A stretch of DNA of 64,000 bases, from positions 1,713,001 to 1,777,000 of the forward strand of contig NZ_CP019427.1 of assembly GCF_009834545.1 (NCBI RefSeq). The letters are read 5' to 3'. The stretch is from Pseudomonas sp. S04. Lineage in GTDB: Bacteria > Pseudomonadota > Gammaproteobacteria > Pseudomonadales > Pseudomonadaceae. Below the pieces are notes generated by a model that saw only the letters and a list, made by a program, of their open reading frames with translations, was not told the origin of the DNA and made no database searches. Both the position numbers and the translations under genes were made by a program. This document shows, one piece after another, positions 48,104 through 57,961 of the stretch (positions within the stretch are counted from its first letter, which is position 1; every line of letters starts with the position of its first letter).

Positions 48104-48984
48104 TGAGCGTCCTGATCAATAAAGACACCAAAGTTATCTGCCAGGGTATTACCGGTTCGCAAGGTAGTTTCCACACCCAGCAAGCCATCGAGTACGGCAC
48201 CAAGATGGTTGGTGGTGTAACTCCAGGCAAAGGCGGCACCGAGCACCTGGGTCTGCCAGTGTTCAACACCGTGAAAGACGCCGTAGCTGCCACTGGCGCT
48301 ACCGCCAGCGTGATCTACGTTCCGGCTCCTTTCTGCAAGGACTCGATCCTGGAAGCTGCTTTCGGCGGCATCAAGCTGATCGTGTGCATCACCGAAGGCA
48401 TTCCTACCCTGGACATGCTGGACGCTAAAGTTAAGTGCGACGAGCTGGGCGTAGTCCTGATCGGCCCTAACTGCCCAGGCGTGATCACCCCAGGCGAATG
48501 CAAGATCGGCATCATGCCAGGTCACATTCACTTGCCAGGCAAAGTCGGTATCGTTTCCCGTTCCGGCACCCTGACCTACGAAGCTGTGAAGCAGACTACT
48601 GACGCCGGTTTCGGTCAGTCGACTTGCGTCGGCATCGGTGGTGACCCGATCCCGGGTTCGAACTTCATCGACATCCTGAAGCTGTTCCAGGAAGACCCGA
48701 AGACCGAAGCGATCGTGATGATCGGCGAGATCGGCGGTTCGGCTGAAGAAGAAGCGGCTGCCTACATCAAGGCACACGTGACCAAGCCGGTTGTTTCCTA
48801 CATCGCTGGTGTGACTGCTCCTCCGGGCAAGCGCATGGGCCATGCTGGCGCAATCATCTCTGGCGGCAAAGGCACTGCAGACGAGAAGTTTGCTGCCCTG
48901 GAAGACGCAGGCGTGAAAACCGTGCGTTCGCTGGCAGACATCGGCAAGGCTTTGTCCGAGCTGACCGGTTGGGCTGTCAAGTAA
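48103..48984 (+). CDS. sucD: Succinyl-CoA synthetase alpha subunit
   Basis: The 293-aa subunit binds CoA through an N-terminal Rossmann domain ([22 protein letters not shown]) and carries the phosphohistidine His247 in [16 protein letters not shown]. It completes the sdhCDAB-sucAB-lpd-sucCD block and is followed by a strong terminator. Confidence 0.98.
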   Translation: MSVLINKDTKVICQGITGSQGSFHTQQAIEYGTKMVGGVTPGKGGTEHLGLPVFNTVKDAVAATGATASVIYVPAPFCKDSILEAAFGGIKLIVCITEGIPTLDMLDAKVKCDELGVVLIGPNCPGVITPGECKIGIMPGHIHLPGKVGIVSRSGTLTYEAVKQTTDAGFGQSTCVGIGGDPIPGSNFIDILKLFQEDPKTEAIVMIGEIGGSAEEEAAAYIKAHVTKPVVSYIAGVTAPPGKRMGHAGAIISGGKGTADEKFAALEDAGVKTVRSLADIGKALSELTGWAVK

Positions 48985-49011
48985 GCCTCGCGCTTAGCTG
49001 ACGCTTTACCA

Positions 49012-49045
49012 GACAAAGGCCACCTTCGGGTGGCCTTTGTCATTT
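49012..49045 (+). terminator. Terminator of sucCD
   Basis: A 13-bp perfect stem GACAAAGGCCACC/GGTGGCCTTTGTC with a TTCG tetraloop, followed by a short ATTT. Confidence 0.9.
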
Positions 49046-49072
49046 CCGGGATTTGTGTTGACCGTGCGGACG

Positions 49073-49168
49073 CCATCGCGAGCAAGCTCGCTCCCACAGG
49101 GATTTGTAGTGCACATTCGATTTGATTCACACCGCAAAAACTGTGGGAGCGAGCTTGCTCGCGATGAC
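49073..49168. repeat. Inverted REP pair after sucD
   Basis: REPs of the GCGAGCTTGCTCGC class face each other at 49073-49100 and 49141-49168. Confidence 0.88.
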
Positions 49169-49349
49169 GGACTTACAGACACCAACCATTTACATGCATA
49201 AACGCGACACGAAAATGTCGTAGATCGGATAGTTCGCCCTTTAACAGTGCGTTTTCCTGCCGAATTCGTTAGGCTACTCGCCATTTTTGCGTCTGCGTCC
49301 CACAAGGTTGCTGCGCGCTAAACGGGTCAGTCCTATACGGACCGACAGC

Positions 49350-49373
49350 ATTTCCCTCACCCATCAGGGAAAT
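49350..49373 (+). promoter_or_regulatory. Leader hairpin upstream of brnQ
   Basis: Perfect 8-bp stem ATTTCCCT/AGGGAAAT with an 8-base loop, ending 40 bp before the brnQ start. A weaker inverted repeat (GTCC/GGAC) lies just upstream at about 49330-49343. No T tract follows; the role is unknown. Confidence 0.5.
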
Positions 49374-49413
49374 CCCTCTCTAAATTCCGATTCAGTAGTG
49401 TGGTATTTCCTTA

Positions 49414-50727
49414 ATGAAAGTGTTGAAAGGCCAGGACATTCTGGCACTTGGTTTTATGACGTTTGCCCTGTTCGTCGGGGCCGGCAACATCATCTTCCCG
49501 CCTATCGTCGGTTTGCAGGCCGGACCACATGTCTGGATGGCGGCGCTGGGTTTTCTGATTACCGCGGTAGGTTTGCCGGTGATCACCGTTGTCGCGCTGG
49601 CCAAGGTCGGGGGGGCGATGGACGCCCTGAGCAGTCCGATCGGTAAAGTCGCTGGTGGCATACTGGCGGCTGCCTGCTACCTCGCCGTGGGCCCGCTGTT
49701 TGCCACCCCGCGTACCGCCACCGTGTCCTTTGAAGTAGGCCTGGCGCCACTGACCGGCGAAAGCCCGCTGGCGCTGTTCCTCTACAGCTCGGTGTACTTC
49801 CTGCTGGTGTTCTTCATTTCCCTGTACCCGGGTCGCCTGCTGGACACCGTGGGACGTTTCCTCGCTCCCCTGAAGATCATTGCCCTGGCAGTGCTCGGGA
49901 TCGCCGCATTCGCCTTGCCGGCCGGGGATATCGGGCACGGCACGCCAGAATACGTGGCGGCACCGTTCTCCCAGGGCTTCATCAATGGTTACCTGACCAT
50001 GGATACCCTGGGCGCCCTGGTGTTCGGCATCGTTATCGTCAATGCCATTCGCTCCCGTGGCGTCGAGTCGCCTGCGCTGATTACCCGGTACGCGATCATT
50101 GCCGGGCTGATTGCCGGCGTGGGCCTGGCCCTGGTGTATGTCAGCCTGTTCCGTCTCGGTTCCGGCAGTCATGAAGTGGCTGTCGGCGCGACCAATGGCG
50201 CGGCGGTATTGCACGCTTACGTGCAGCACACCTTCGGTTCGCTGGGCAGTGGTTTCCTGGCGGTGCTGATTTCCCTGGCGTGCCTGGTGACCGCGGTCGG
50301 CCTGACCTGTGCCTGTGCCGAGTACTTCAGCCGTGTCCTGCCACTGTCCTACAAGACCCTGGTGATCATCCTTGCGGCATTCTCCCTGCTGGTGTCCAAC
50401 CTGGGCCTGACCAAGTTGATTGCGTTCTCGATCCCGGTACTGACGGCGATCTACCCGCCGTGCATCGTGCTGGTGGCCCTGAGCTTCTGCAAAGACTTCT
50501 GGCACGAGCACAGCCGCATCCTCGGTCCGGTGATGCTGGTGTCGTTCCTGTTCGGCCTGATCGACGCGCTCAAGGGCGCTGGCCTGGCTGACTGGATGCC
50601 GACTCAACTGACCCACTTGCCGCTGGCCGAGCAAGGCCTGGCATGGCTGGTGCCGTGCGTATTCACCCTGGTGGTAGCGGTGGCTTGCGACCGCCTGCTG
50701 GGCAAGCGCGACGAAGCCCTGGCGTAA
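49414..50727 (+). CDS. brnQ: Branched-chain amino acid:cation symporter BrnQ
   Basis: The 437-aa protein has twelve membrane segments. Its first helix ends in [21 protein letters not shown], the mark of the LIVCS family, and [14 protein letters not shown] near 92 is also typical. It imports leucine, isoleucine and valine with Na+. It is a single-gene unit with its own leader and terminator. Confidence 0.95.
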   Translation: MKVLKGQDILALGFMTFALFVGAGNIIFPPIVGLQAGPHVWMAALGFLITAVGLPVITVVALAKVGGAMDALSSPIGKVAGGILAAACYLAVGPLFATPRTATVSFEVGLAPLTGESPLALFLYSSVYFLLVFFISLYPGRLLDTVGRFLAPLKIIALAVLGIAAFALPAGDIGHGTPEYVAAPFSQGFINGYLTMDTLGALVFGIVIVNAIRSRGVESPALITRYAIIAGLIAGVGLALVYVSLFRLGSGSHEVAVGATNGAAVLHAYVQHTFGSLGSGFLAVLISLACLVTAVGLTCACAEYFSRVLPLSYKTLVIILAAFSLLVSNLGLTKLIAFSIPVLTAIYPPCIVLVALSFCKDFWHEHSRILGPVMLVSFLFGLIDALKGAGLADWMPTQLTHLPLAEQGLAWLVPCVFTLVVAVACDRLLGKRDEALA

Positions 50728-50767
50728 CTGACGCCGCCCGTCACAAGCGGGCTGGCGCGAAACACCG

Positions 50768-50805
50768 AAATGCCCCGTATCGATTGATGCGGGGCATTTT
50801 TTATG
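50768..50805 (+). terminator. Terminator of brnQ
   Basis: Stem AAATGCCCCG/CGGGGCATTT followed by a T run. Confidence 0.9.
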
Positions 50806-50862
50806 GGCGCATAGCCGTGCCTTTTTCCCTGAGCTAACGTCGAACATCTAACTTGCAGGAAC

Positions 50863-50922
50863 ATGGCATGCCCGCGATGACGATCTCCAGGACGGCATCG
50901 CGGGCAAACCATGCTCCTACGG
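50863..50922. repeat. Degenerate REP-like inverted repeat
   Basis: GGCATGCCCGCGATG is matched by CATCGCGGGCAAACC about 20 bp later. It resembles a decayed REPIN. Confidence 0.5.
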
Positions 50923-50949
50923 GTTTAATCAACGTCTCCAGGGAATTAC

Positions 50950-51687
50950 ATGTCGTTCATCCATGCCAATCTGATCCATCTGCTGGCCGCGCTCTGGTTT
51001 GTCATCTGCTGGGGTGGCTACACCCGTTATGCCAGTTGGAAGGGGCGCGACACGGCGTGCCTGGCCAGCGTGTTGCACCTGTACCGTGAAGACTGGATGC
51101 GCCGCATGCTGCTGCGCGACAACCGCATTGCCGACGCCAGCGTGATTGGCAACCTGGAGCGCAACGCGTCGTTCTTTGCCTCCAGCACCCTGATTATTCT
51201 CGCCGGTATTCTCACGGTACTGGGCGCATCCGAGCGCGCGGTGTCGTTGCTGGCTGATATTCCGATGGTGCAACAGGCCTCCCAGGGCATGTCGGAGATC
51301 AAGTTGCTGTGCCTGGCGCTGGTATTTGTCTATGCCTTCTTCACGTTCAGTTGGTGCATGCGCCAGTACAACTTCGCCGCGATCCTGGTGGGCTCGGCGC
51401 CCATGGTTGGTGAGCGCCATGTCTCGGAGCAGGAGCGCAAGGCATTTGCCGCGCGGGCGGCGCGGGTGATTTCGATGGCCGCCAACCAGTTCAACTTCGG
51501 CCTGCGTTCTTACTACTTCGGCATGACCATGCTGGCCTGGTTTGTCAGCCCCTGGTTGTTCATGTCGATGAGTGCCGGGGTGGTGTTTGTGTTGTATCGC
51601 CGGGAGTTTCATTCCGACGTTCTAGAGGTCATGGTCTATACCCCTACTGAGGCGCCATTGCCCGAGGCCAATAAAGAGGTGAGCTGA
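50950..51687 (+). CDS. DUF599 membrane protein
   Basis: The 245-aa protein has four membrane segments and the DUF599 pattern: REDWMRRMLLRDNRIADASVIGNLERNASFFAS in its middle third is the family core, and RAARVISMAANQFNFGLRSYYFG follows. The function is unknown. It overlaps the MAPEG gene by one base (TGATG), so the two are co-translated. Confidence 0.85.
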   Translation: MSFIHANLIHLLAALWFVICWGGYTRYASWKGRDTACLASVLHLYREDWMRRMLLRDNRIADASVIGNLERNASFFASSTLIILAGILTVLGASERAVSLLADIPMVQQASQGMSEIKLLCLALVFVYAFFTFSWCMRQYNFAAILVGSAPMVGERHVSEQERKAFAARAARVISMAANQFNFGLRSYYFGMTMLAWFVSPWLFMSMSAGVVFVLYRREFHSDVLEVMVYTPTEAPLPEANKEVS

Positions 51688-52088
51688 TGAGTATTGCGTT
51701 CTGGTGCGTATTGATCAGTGCCTTGCTGATTTTTGTCGCGCGTGTGCCGGTGACCAAGGCCATGAAAGAGCAGGGCGGCTACAACAATCACCTGCCGCGC
51801 CAGCAACAGGCGCAGTTGAGCGGCTTGGGTGCCCGGTCGCTGGCGGCCCACCAGAACAGTTTTGAGGCGTTCATCCTGTTTGCAGTGGGGGTGTTGATGG
51901 CGCACACCACGCAGACGGCGGGATGGCTGATCGACGGGTTGGCAATGGTCTTCGTGATTGCCCGGGTGATCTATTTGCTGTGCTACTGGGCTGACCTTCC
52001 CTGGCAGCGCAGCCTGGTGTGGTGTATCGGCCTGGTGTGTTCATTGCTGCTGATGCTCAGCCCGACATTCAAGAGCGTGCTGCTCTAA
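51687..52088 (+). CDS. MAPEG-family membrane protein
   Basis: The 133-aa protein has four membrane helices and the MAPEG marks: RQQQAQLSGLGARSLAAHQNSFEAF near 40 and ARVIYLLCYW near 92. Eukaryotic members use glutathione or make eicosanoids; bacterial ones of this subgroup are not characterised. It is coupled to the DUF599 gene. Confidence 0.85.
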   Translation: MSIAFWCVLISALLIFVARVPVTKAMKEQGGYNNHLPRQQQAQLSGLGARSLAAHQNSFEAFILFAVGVLMAHTTQTAGWLIDGLAMVFVIARVIYLLCYWADLPWQRSLVWCIGLVCSLLLMLSPTFKSVLL

Positions 52089-52100
52089 TACGTTTGCAAC

Positions 52101-52142
52101 GCGCACAATAAAGCCCGCACTTGGCGGGCTATATTGTGCAGC
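52101..52142. terminator. Terminator between MAPEG gene and small lipoprotein gene
   Basis: A two-part stem: AGCCCGC/GCGGGCT inside GCACAATA/TATTGTGC. It lies between convergent genes. Confidence 0.75.
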
Positions 52143-52152
52143 GCTAAAACCA

Positions 52153-52392
52153 TTAATTGGTTTTTGGAGCGGCTTCTTCGGCAGCGGCTTTGTTCGATTC
52201 AGCCTGAGCTTTGGCAGCTTCGGCGTTTTCTTTCGCAGCGTCGTTCACTTTATCCTGAGCTTTGCTCATGTCCTGCTGAGCTTGCTCGGCATGTTTGGTA
52301 GCATCTTGAGCTTTGTCCTCGGATTTTTTATCGCAGGCAGCGAGACCGAGGGAAGCGGTCAACATCAAGGCAATAGCTAAAGTCTTACGCAT
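52153..52392 (-). CDS. Small Ala/Lys-rich helical lipoprotein
   Basis: The 79-aa precursor has a lipobox LAAC (Cys20) followed by about 55 residues made almost only of Ala, Lys, Glu, Gln, Asp and Asn in a heptad-like pattern (KAQDATKHAEQAQQDMSKAQ). This would form a long, soluble helix or coiled coil, like OprI or Lpp, but without a clear C-terminal Lys for peptidoglycan linkage. GGAG lies just upstream of the ATG. The function is unknown. Confidence 0.8.
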   Translation of the reverse strand: MRKTLAIALMLTASLGLAACDKKSEDKAQDATKHAEQAQQDMSKAQDKVNDAAKENAEAAKAQAESNKAAAEEAAPKTN

Positions 52393-52551
52393 GGGGTGTT
52401 TCTCCTTATGGAAAATATCTACTTGGCCTTTCGAGCACAGCCTGAGGGGTTAAGTTCCATGTTTCCCACAGATATATAAGTTTATTCTTGTGGGAACTTT
52501 TCCTTACGTCCATAACAGCTAAGCAACAACACTAATCAGAGCCTATAGCGA

Positions 52552-53028
52552 ATGTCGGATAACCCCATTTTTGAGCGTGCGATGCGCTTTTTATCGGCCC
52601 TGCGTCATTGTCAGGTCCTCGGTTTGCATGTGCACAGCGCCAGCCAGGACGGTATGACCATCACCTTGCCCTACAGCCCGCAGATCGTCGGTAATCCGCA
52701 GACCGGGGTGATTCACGGTGGCGCCATTACCTCCCTGATGGACACCGCCTGCGGCATGGCCACCCTGTGTGTGCTGCCGGAGTTCGAAGTGTGCCCGACC
52801 CTCGACCTGCGCATCGACTACATGCACCCGGCCGAACCCCACAAGGATGTGTACGGCTTTGCCCAGTGCTACCGGGTGACCACCGATGTGATCTTTACCC
52901 GCGGCTTTGCCTATCAGGACGATCCGCAGCAGCCAATCGCCCATGTAGTCGGGACGTTCATGCGCATGGGCAAAGGGATCAAGGGCACCAAGGGCTTCGG
53001 CGGTTCGATGAGTGGTGGGCAACAATGA
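52552..53028 (+). CDS. PaaI-family thioesterase, first of two
   Basis: The 158-aa hotdog-fold protein has GNPQTGVIHGGAITSLMDTACGMA near residue 44, where HGGAI and the Asp that follows mark the PaaI active site, and a PTLDLRIDYMHPA strand. It should hydrolyse an acyl-CoA; the substrate cannot be told. Its stop overlaps the start of a second thioesterase gene by 4 bp. Confidence 0.88.
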   Translation: MSDNPIFERAMRFLSALRHCQVLGLHVHSASQDGMTITLPYSPQIVGNPQTGVIHGGAITSLMDTACGMATLCVLPEFEVCPTLDLRIDYMHPAEPHKDVYGFAQCYRVTTDVIFTRGFAYQDDPQQPIAHVVGTFMRMGKGIKGTKGFGGSMSGGQQ

Positions 53029-53477
53029 ACGATGACTTCAAGACCCAATTGCAGCAGGCCCACGAGCGTGGCGACTATGCCTCGCTGCTGCACCTGATCC
53101 CGTACGCCAAGCTGATTGGCGTCGAATGCTCGCGCCTGGGCGATGAGTTGCTGTTTCGCCTGCCGGCGAACAAGGACAACATTGGCAACCCGCTATTGCC
53201 GGCAATTCACGGCGGGGTGATTGCGGGTTTCATGGAGCTGGCTGCAGCCCTGCACCTGGTGGTGTTCACCGGCTCGCCGGGAGTGCCGAAGATCATCGAC
53301 TTTTCCCTCGACTACCTGCGTGCCGGGCAGTTTCGCGATACCTATGCCAAATGCCAGGTGTGTCGGCAGGGGCGGCGCGTCGCCAACGTGGCGATAACCG
53401 CGTGGCAGAGCACTGAAGCCGAACCGATTGCCACGGCGCGGGCGCATTTCAAGATCGAGGAAACACCCAGCCCTTGA
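53025..53477 (+). CDS. PaaI-family thioesterase, second of two
   Basis: The 150-aa paralogue has [21 protein letters not shown] near residue 47, with Glu in place of the Asp of the first copy, and [18 protein letters not shown]. The two proteins may form a heteromer. ATG at 53025 overlaps the upstream stop. Divergence between the copies is high, so the duplication is old. Confidence 0.87.
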   Translation: MNDDFKTQLQQAHERGDYASLLHLIPYAKLIGVECSRLGDELLFRLPANKDNIGNPLLPAIHGGVIAGFMELAAALHLVVFTGSPGVPKIIDFSLDYLRAGQFRDTYAKCQVCRQGRRVANVAITAWQSTEAEPIATARAHFKIEETPSP

Positions 53478-53565
53478 AATCCTCGGTGGCGCCCCCAACT
53501 TGAATGACATCCCGCCGCCACCCTTCAGGGCGCGGCCACTGCCATCCAATCGGAGTTTGATGACC

Positions 53566-55470
53566 ATGAGCGTGGAAACTCAAAAGGAAACCCTGGGCTT
53601 CCAGACCGAGGTAAAGCAACTGCTGCACCTGATGATCCATTCGCTGTACTCCAACAAGGAAATTTTCCTTCGCGAACTCATCTCCAACGCCTCTGACGCT
53701 GTCGACAAATTACGTTTCGAAGCCCTGTCCAAGCCTGAGTTGCTGGAAGGCGGCGCGGAACTGAAAATCCGTGTGAGCTTCGACAAAGACGCCAAGACCG
53801 TCACCCTCGAAGACAACGGCATCGGTATGAGCCGCGAAGATGCGATCACGCATCTGGGCACCATCGCCAAGTCCGGCACTGCTGATTTCATGAAACACCT
53901 GACGGGCGACCAGAAGAAAGATTCGCACCTGATCGGTCAATTCGGCGTGGGTTTCTACTCCGCGTTCATCGTTGCCGACCAGGTTGAAGTGTTCAGCCGT
54001 CGTGCCGGCCTCGCCGCAAGCGAAGGCGTGCACTGGTCGTCCAAGGGCGAAGGCGATTTTGAAGTCGCGACCATTGAAAAAGCCGATCGCGGTACCCGTA
54101 TCGTCCTGCACCTGAAATCCGCTGAAGACGAGTTCGCCGATGGCTGGCGCCTGCGCAACATCATCAAGAAGTACTCCGACCACATCGCGCTGCCGATCGA
54201 ACTGCCGAAAGAAGTCACGGCGGCCGAAGGTGAAGAGCCGCCTGCGGTTGAATGGGAAACCATCAACCGTGCCAGCGCGCTGTGGACACGTCCGCGTACC
54301 GAGATTAAGGACGAGGAATACCAGGAGTTCTACAAACACATCGCCCACGATTTCGAGAATCCGCTGAGCTGGAGCCACAACAAGGTCGAAGGCAAGCTGG
54401 AATACAGCTCCTTGCTCTACGTGCCGGCCCGTGCTCCGTTCGACCTGTACCAGCGTGAAGCGCCTAAAGGCCTGAAGCTGTACGTGCAGCGGGTGTTCGT
54501 CATGGACCAGGCGGAGTCGTTCCTGCCGCTGTACCTGCGTTTCGTCAAGGGTGTGGTCGATTCCAACGACCTGTCGCTGAACGTGTCGCGGGAAATCCTG
54601 CAGAAAGACCCGATCATCGATTCGATGAAGTCGGCGCTGACCAAGCGCGTGCTGGATATGCTGGAAAAACTGGCGAAGAACGATCCTGAGCAATACAAAG
54701 GCTTCTGGAAAAACTTCGGCCAGGTGATGAAAGAAGGCCCGGCCGAAGATTTCGCCAACAAAGAGAAGATCGCTGGCCTGCTGCGCTTTGCCTCTACCCA
54801 GGGTGAAGAGGGCGAGCAAGTGGTTTCCCTGGCCGAGTACCTGGCACGCGCCAAGGAAGGCCAGGACAAGATCTACTACCTGACCGGCGAAACCTACGCA
54901 CAGGTCAAGAACAGCCCGCACCTGGAAGTCTTCCGCAAGAAAGGCATCGAAGTGCTGCTGCTGACCGATCGCATCGACGAGTGGTTGATGAGCTACCTCA
55001 GCGATTTCGACGGCAAGAGCTTTGTCGACGTGGCGCGTGGCGACCTGGACCTGGGTAACCTGGATTCGGCCGAGGACAAGCAAGCAGCGGAAGAAGTCGC
55101 CAAGTCCAAGGAAGGCCTGGTTGAGCGTCTGAAAACCGCGCTGGGCGACGCTGTTGCCGAGGTGCGGGTTTCCCATCGCCTGACCGATTCGCCGGCGATC
55201 CTGGCCATCGGTGAGCAGGACCTGGGCCTGCAGATGCGTCAGATCCTTGAAGCCAGCGGGCAGAAGGTTCCGGACTCCAAGCCGATCTTCGAATTCAACC
55301 CGGCTCACCCGCTGATCGAGAAGCTCGACGCGGAGCAGAGTGACGAGCGGTTCGGTGATCTGTCGCACATCCTGTTCGATCAGGCGGCCCTGGCGGCCGG
55401 CGACAGTCTCAAGGATCCGGCCGCTTATGTGCGCCGGCTGAACAAGCTGCTGGTTGAGCTGTCGGTGTAA
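53566..55470 (+). CDS. htpG: Molecular chaperone HtpG (Hsp90)
   Basis: The 634-aa cytoplasmic Hsp90 has the N-terminal ATPase domain ([18 protein letters not shown] with the catalytic Glu, [12 protein letters not shown], and [12 protein letters not shown]), a middle domain ([11 protein letters not shown]), and the C-terminal dimerisation domain. ATG at 53566 ([15 protein letters not shown]) is the usual start; ATG at 53560 is 2 codons earlier. GGAG lies 10 bases upstream of the chosen start. Confidence 0.97.
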   Translation: MSVETQKETLGFQTEVKQLLHLMIHSLYSNKEIFLRELISNASDAVDKLRFEALSKPELLEGGAELKIRVSFDKDAKTVTLEDNGIGMSREDAITHLGTIAKSGTADFMKHLTGDQKKDSHLIGQFGVGFYSAFIVADQVEVFSRRAGLAASEGVHWSSKGEGDFEVATIEKADRGTRIVLHLKSAEDEFADGWRLRNIIKKYSDHIALPIELPKEVTAAEGEEPPAVEWETINRASALWTRPRTEIKDEEYQEFYKHIAHDFENPLSWSHNKVEGKLEYSSLLYVPARAPFDLYQREAPKGLKLYVQRVFVMDQAESFLPLYLRFVKGVVDSNDLSLNVSREILQKDPIIDSMKSALTKRVLDMLEKLAKNDPEQYKGFWKNFGQVMKEGPAEDFANKEKIAGLLRFASTQGEEGEQVVSLAEYLARAKEGQDKIYYLTGETYAQVKNSPHLEVFRKKGIEVLLLTDRIDEWLMSYLSDFDGKSFVDVARGDLDLGNLDSAEDKQAAEEVAKSKEGLVERLKTALGDAVAEVRVSHRLTDSPAILAIGEQDLGLQMRQILEASGQKVPDSKPIFEFNPAHPLIEKLDAEQSDERFGDLSHILFDQAALAAGDSLKDPAAYVRRLNKLLVELSV

Positions 55471-55481
55471 ACAGGTTGTAG

Positions 55482-55507
55482 AAAAACCCGCTTCGGCGGG
55501 TTTTTTC
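55482..55507 (+). terminator. Terminator of htpG
   Basis: Stem AACCCGC/GCGGGTT with a TTCG tetraloop, followed by T6. Confidence 0.93.
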
Positions 55508-55536
55508 CTTCTGGCGTTTATTGACGGGAGTGAGTC

Positions 55537-56265
55537 ATGAGTCAAATCACTGTGCGTTCCGTGGTCTATCAGATTGATGGCCAGCCATACGAAAGTCGCC
55601 TGGCGTTCGATGCCGCTCACTCAGGTCCGCGTCCGGGCCTGTTGATGGCGCCGAACTGGATGGGCGTTGGTGCGGGTGCCGAGGAGATTGCCAAGGCGGT
55701 CGCGGCCAAGGGCTATGTGGTGCTGATTGCCGACCTCTATGGTCAGGCGGTTCGACCGCAGGACAACGATCAGGCGGGGGCGGCGATGATGCCGCTGAAG
55801 AATGACCGGCCGTTGCTGCGCAAGCGTATGCAGGTGGCGTTCGAGCAGTTGCAGGGCCAGGGTGAGGCGGCGGTCGATGTGTCTCGGCTGGCGACGTTCG
55901 GTTTCTGCTTTGGCGGCTGCTGTGCGTTGGAGTTTGCCCGCACGGGGGCGCCGGTGAAGGCGACTGTGTCGTTCCACGGTACGCTGGATACGCCGGATGC
56001 CAGCGATGCGAAGAGCATCAAGGGCTCGGTGTTGGTGCTGCACGGGGCGTCTGACCCGTTGGTGCCCAAGGAGCAGTTGCCGGCCTTCGAGGCCGAGATG
56101 AATGCAGCGGGTGTGGATTGGCAGTTGTTGAGTTATGGCGGGGCCTTTCACTCGTTTACCGATCGGCATGCCAATGTGCCGGGCATGATGATGTATGACG
56201 CCAAGGTGGCGGGGCGGGCCTTCAGGTCGATGCATGATTTGTTGGATGAGGTGTTTGCGGGGTAG
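55537..56265 (+). CDS. Dienelactone hydrolase family protein
   Basis: The 242-aa alpha/beta hydrolase has the nucleophile elbow GFCFGGCCALEFA near residue 125 (Cys in the nucleophile position, as in dienelactone hydrolase), Asp in HGASDPLVPKEQ and His in YGGAFHSFTDRHANVPG. The true substrate is unknown; no aromatic catabolic genes are nearby. It stands alone after htpG. Confidence 0.88.
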   Translation: MSQITVRSVVYQIDGQPYESRLAFDAAHSGPRPGLLMAPNWMGVGAGAEEIAKAVAAKGYVVLIADLYGQAVRPQDNDQAGAAMMPLKNDRPLLRKRMQVAFEQLQGQGEAAVDVSRLATFGFCFGGCCALEFARTGAPVKATVSFHGTLDTPDASDAKSIKGSVLVLHGASDPLVPKEQLPAFEAEMNAAGVDWQLLSYGGAFHSFTDRHANVPGMMMYDAKVAGRAFRSMHDLLDEVFAG

Positions 56266-56358
56266 GGGATTGGGGGCATCGCCCTCCGGGTGGATCAAGA
56301 TCAAAAGCCAGGGCACGGCGACCTACCCGTCGGCCTGCTTTCCCGCGCTGGAATATCT

Positions 56359-56386
56359 CTGTGGGAGCGGGCTTGCCCGCGATGGC
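56359..56386 (+). repeat. Single REP
   Basis: One canonical REP (core GAGCGGGCTTGCCCGC) without an inverted partner nearby, between the hydrolase and pirin genes. Confidence 0.85.
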
Positions 56387-56463
56387 GGCTTGCTCCACAC
56401 CAAAGCTCTCGGTGTAACCCCCCAATCCTCTCGCAGCGCATCCCACAAAAAAACCTGCCCGCC

Positions 56464-57336
56464 TCAGCCTTTGCCTTTGGGTAACTCAATTCTCTCGCTT
56501 TCCCCCGGAACACTTGGCCAGTCACCTGCTGCCCAGCGCCGGCGCGCTTCTTCGATGGCGCTCGGGTCGCTGGCAACGAAGTTCCAGTTGATCCGGCGTG
56601 GGCCGTCCATGGGGGCGCCGCCGAAGAGGATGGCGTGACAGTCGCTCTCGGCGAACAGGGTCATTGTTTCGCCGCTTGGCAGGATCACCAGCGAGTGGGG
56701 TTCGATGGGCTGGTCGTTGAGCTGGGCGTCGCCGCTGAGGACGTAGAGCGCGCGTTCTGTGTGTTCGGTGGGGATCAGCAGGGTGGTCGCGGTTTGCAGT
56801 TGCAGTTCCGCGTACAGGGTCGGGGAGAGTATGGGGACCGGGGACTCAAGGCAGAAACCGGTGCCGGCGATCATGCGGATTTTTACTCCCAGGTTATCGC
56901 TGACCGGCAGGCTGGCGGCCGGGTGGTGGCTGTAGTGGCCTGGGCCTTGTTCGTGTTCCTTGGGCGAGGCCAGCCAGATTTGCAGGCCGTGCATGCTGAA
57001 GTCCTGGTCCCACAGCTCGGCGGGCGTGCGTTCGACGTGGGCGATGGCGCGGCCGGCGGTCATCCAGCTGACGTCACCGGCCTGGACGAGTTGCTCGGAG
57101 CCCAGGCTGTCCTTGTGCAGGAGTTGGCCTTCGAACAGGTAGGTCAGGGTCGACAGGCCGATGTGCGGGTGTTGGCGGATGTTCATGCCGTGGCCGGCCG
57201 GGTAGCGGGTGTGGAGCATGTGGTCGAAAAACACGAAAGGCCCGACGCTGCGGCATTTGGCCGAGGGCAGCGGGCGCAGGATCGGCTGGCCTTCGACCTC
57301 TTCGGGGCGCGGGCGGATCACGAGCGGTGCGGTCAT
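56464..57336 (-). CDS. Pirin family protein
   Basis: The 290-aa bicupin protein has HGMNIRQHPHIGLSTLTYLFEG near residue 50 and WMTAGRAIAHVERTPAE near 91, which hold the three metal-binding His and the Glu of pirins. Some bacterial pirins cleave quercetin or bind pyruvate dehydrogenase; the role here is unknown. It is on the same strand as the downstream-lying hydrolase spacer and upstream neighbour osmC-like gene. Confidence 0.9.
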   Translation of the reverse strand: MTAPLVIRPRPEEVEGQPILRPLPSAKCRSVGPFVFFDHMLHTRYPAGHGMNIRQHPHIGLSTLTYLFEGQLLHKDSLGSEQLVQAGDVSWMTAGRAIAHVERTPAELWDQDFSMHGLQIWLASPKEHEQGPGHYSHHPAASLPVSDNLGVKIRMIAGTGFCLESPVPILSPTLYAELQLQTATTLLIPTEHTERALYVLSGDAQLNDQPIEPHSLVILPSGETMTLFAESDCHAILFGGAPMDGPRRINWNFVASDPSAIEEARRRWAAGDWPSVPGESERIELPKGKG

Positions 57337-57398
57337 GGGGCATTCCAGGCTGTACGAAAGATGCCGTTGAGCATAACCCGCACAGCCGGCACTTGCCG

Positions 57399-57815
57399 CT
57401 ATTGGCTGAAGGCGCCTTCGGAAAGGTGGGTTTCGATGCTCACTTCGCTGGTGGTCATCAGCTTATGGATCGGGCAGCGATCGGCCACCCGGTGCAGTTC
57501 GTCACGCTGGGCATCGGTGAGCACGCCCTTGAGGGTCAGCTTGACGTGCAGGGCGTACTTGCCTTTCTGCTCTTCGCTGTTGTCGTGCTTGACCTCGACC
57601 GTGACGCCGGTCAGCGGGATGCCTTTTTTCTGCGCGTACAGCTTCAGGGTCAGCGCCTTGCACGCCCCGAGAGCGGCGTCGAAGTAGTCGTGGGGCTCAG
57701 GCGCGGAGCCTTCGCCGCCTGCGGATACCGGGACATCGGCAAACAGTTCATGCTCATCGATCTGCACGCTGTGGCGAAAACCTTCACTGGATTCAGTATT
57801 GACGGTAATGGTCAT
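57399..57815 (-). CDS. OsmC family protein
   Basis: The 138-aa protein has the two redox cysteines of the OsmC/Ohr fold: Cys52 in DAALGACKALTLKLYAQ and Cys114 in ADRCPIHKLM. These proteins reduce organic hydroperoxides. The C-terminal HRVADRCPIHK pattern resembles the OsmC/YhfA branch rather than Ohr. It lies upstream of pirin on the same strand with a 62-bp gap. Confidence 0.9.
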   Translation of the reverse strand: MTITVNTESSEGFRHSVQIDEHELFADVPVSAGGEGSAPEPHDYFDAALGACKALTLKLYAQKKGIPLTGVTVEVKHDNSEEQKGKYALHVKLTLKGVLTDAQRDELHRVADRCPIHKLMTTSEVSIETHLSEGAFSQ

Positions 57816-57961
57816 GGGTTACCTCTCTGGCAGTGGGAGACGACGGAAAAACACCCTGCAGTTATAGAGCATTCGCGCAATCAGGCGTTCCACTTTCTTT
57901 ATCGCTGAACCCTTGGGCGTGGCGCGGGGTCTATCCTGTTCATCTGTTGGGGAGTGCGCGC

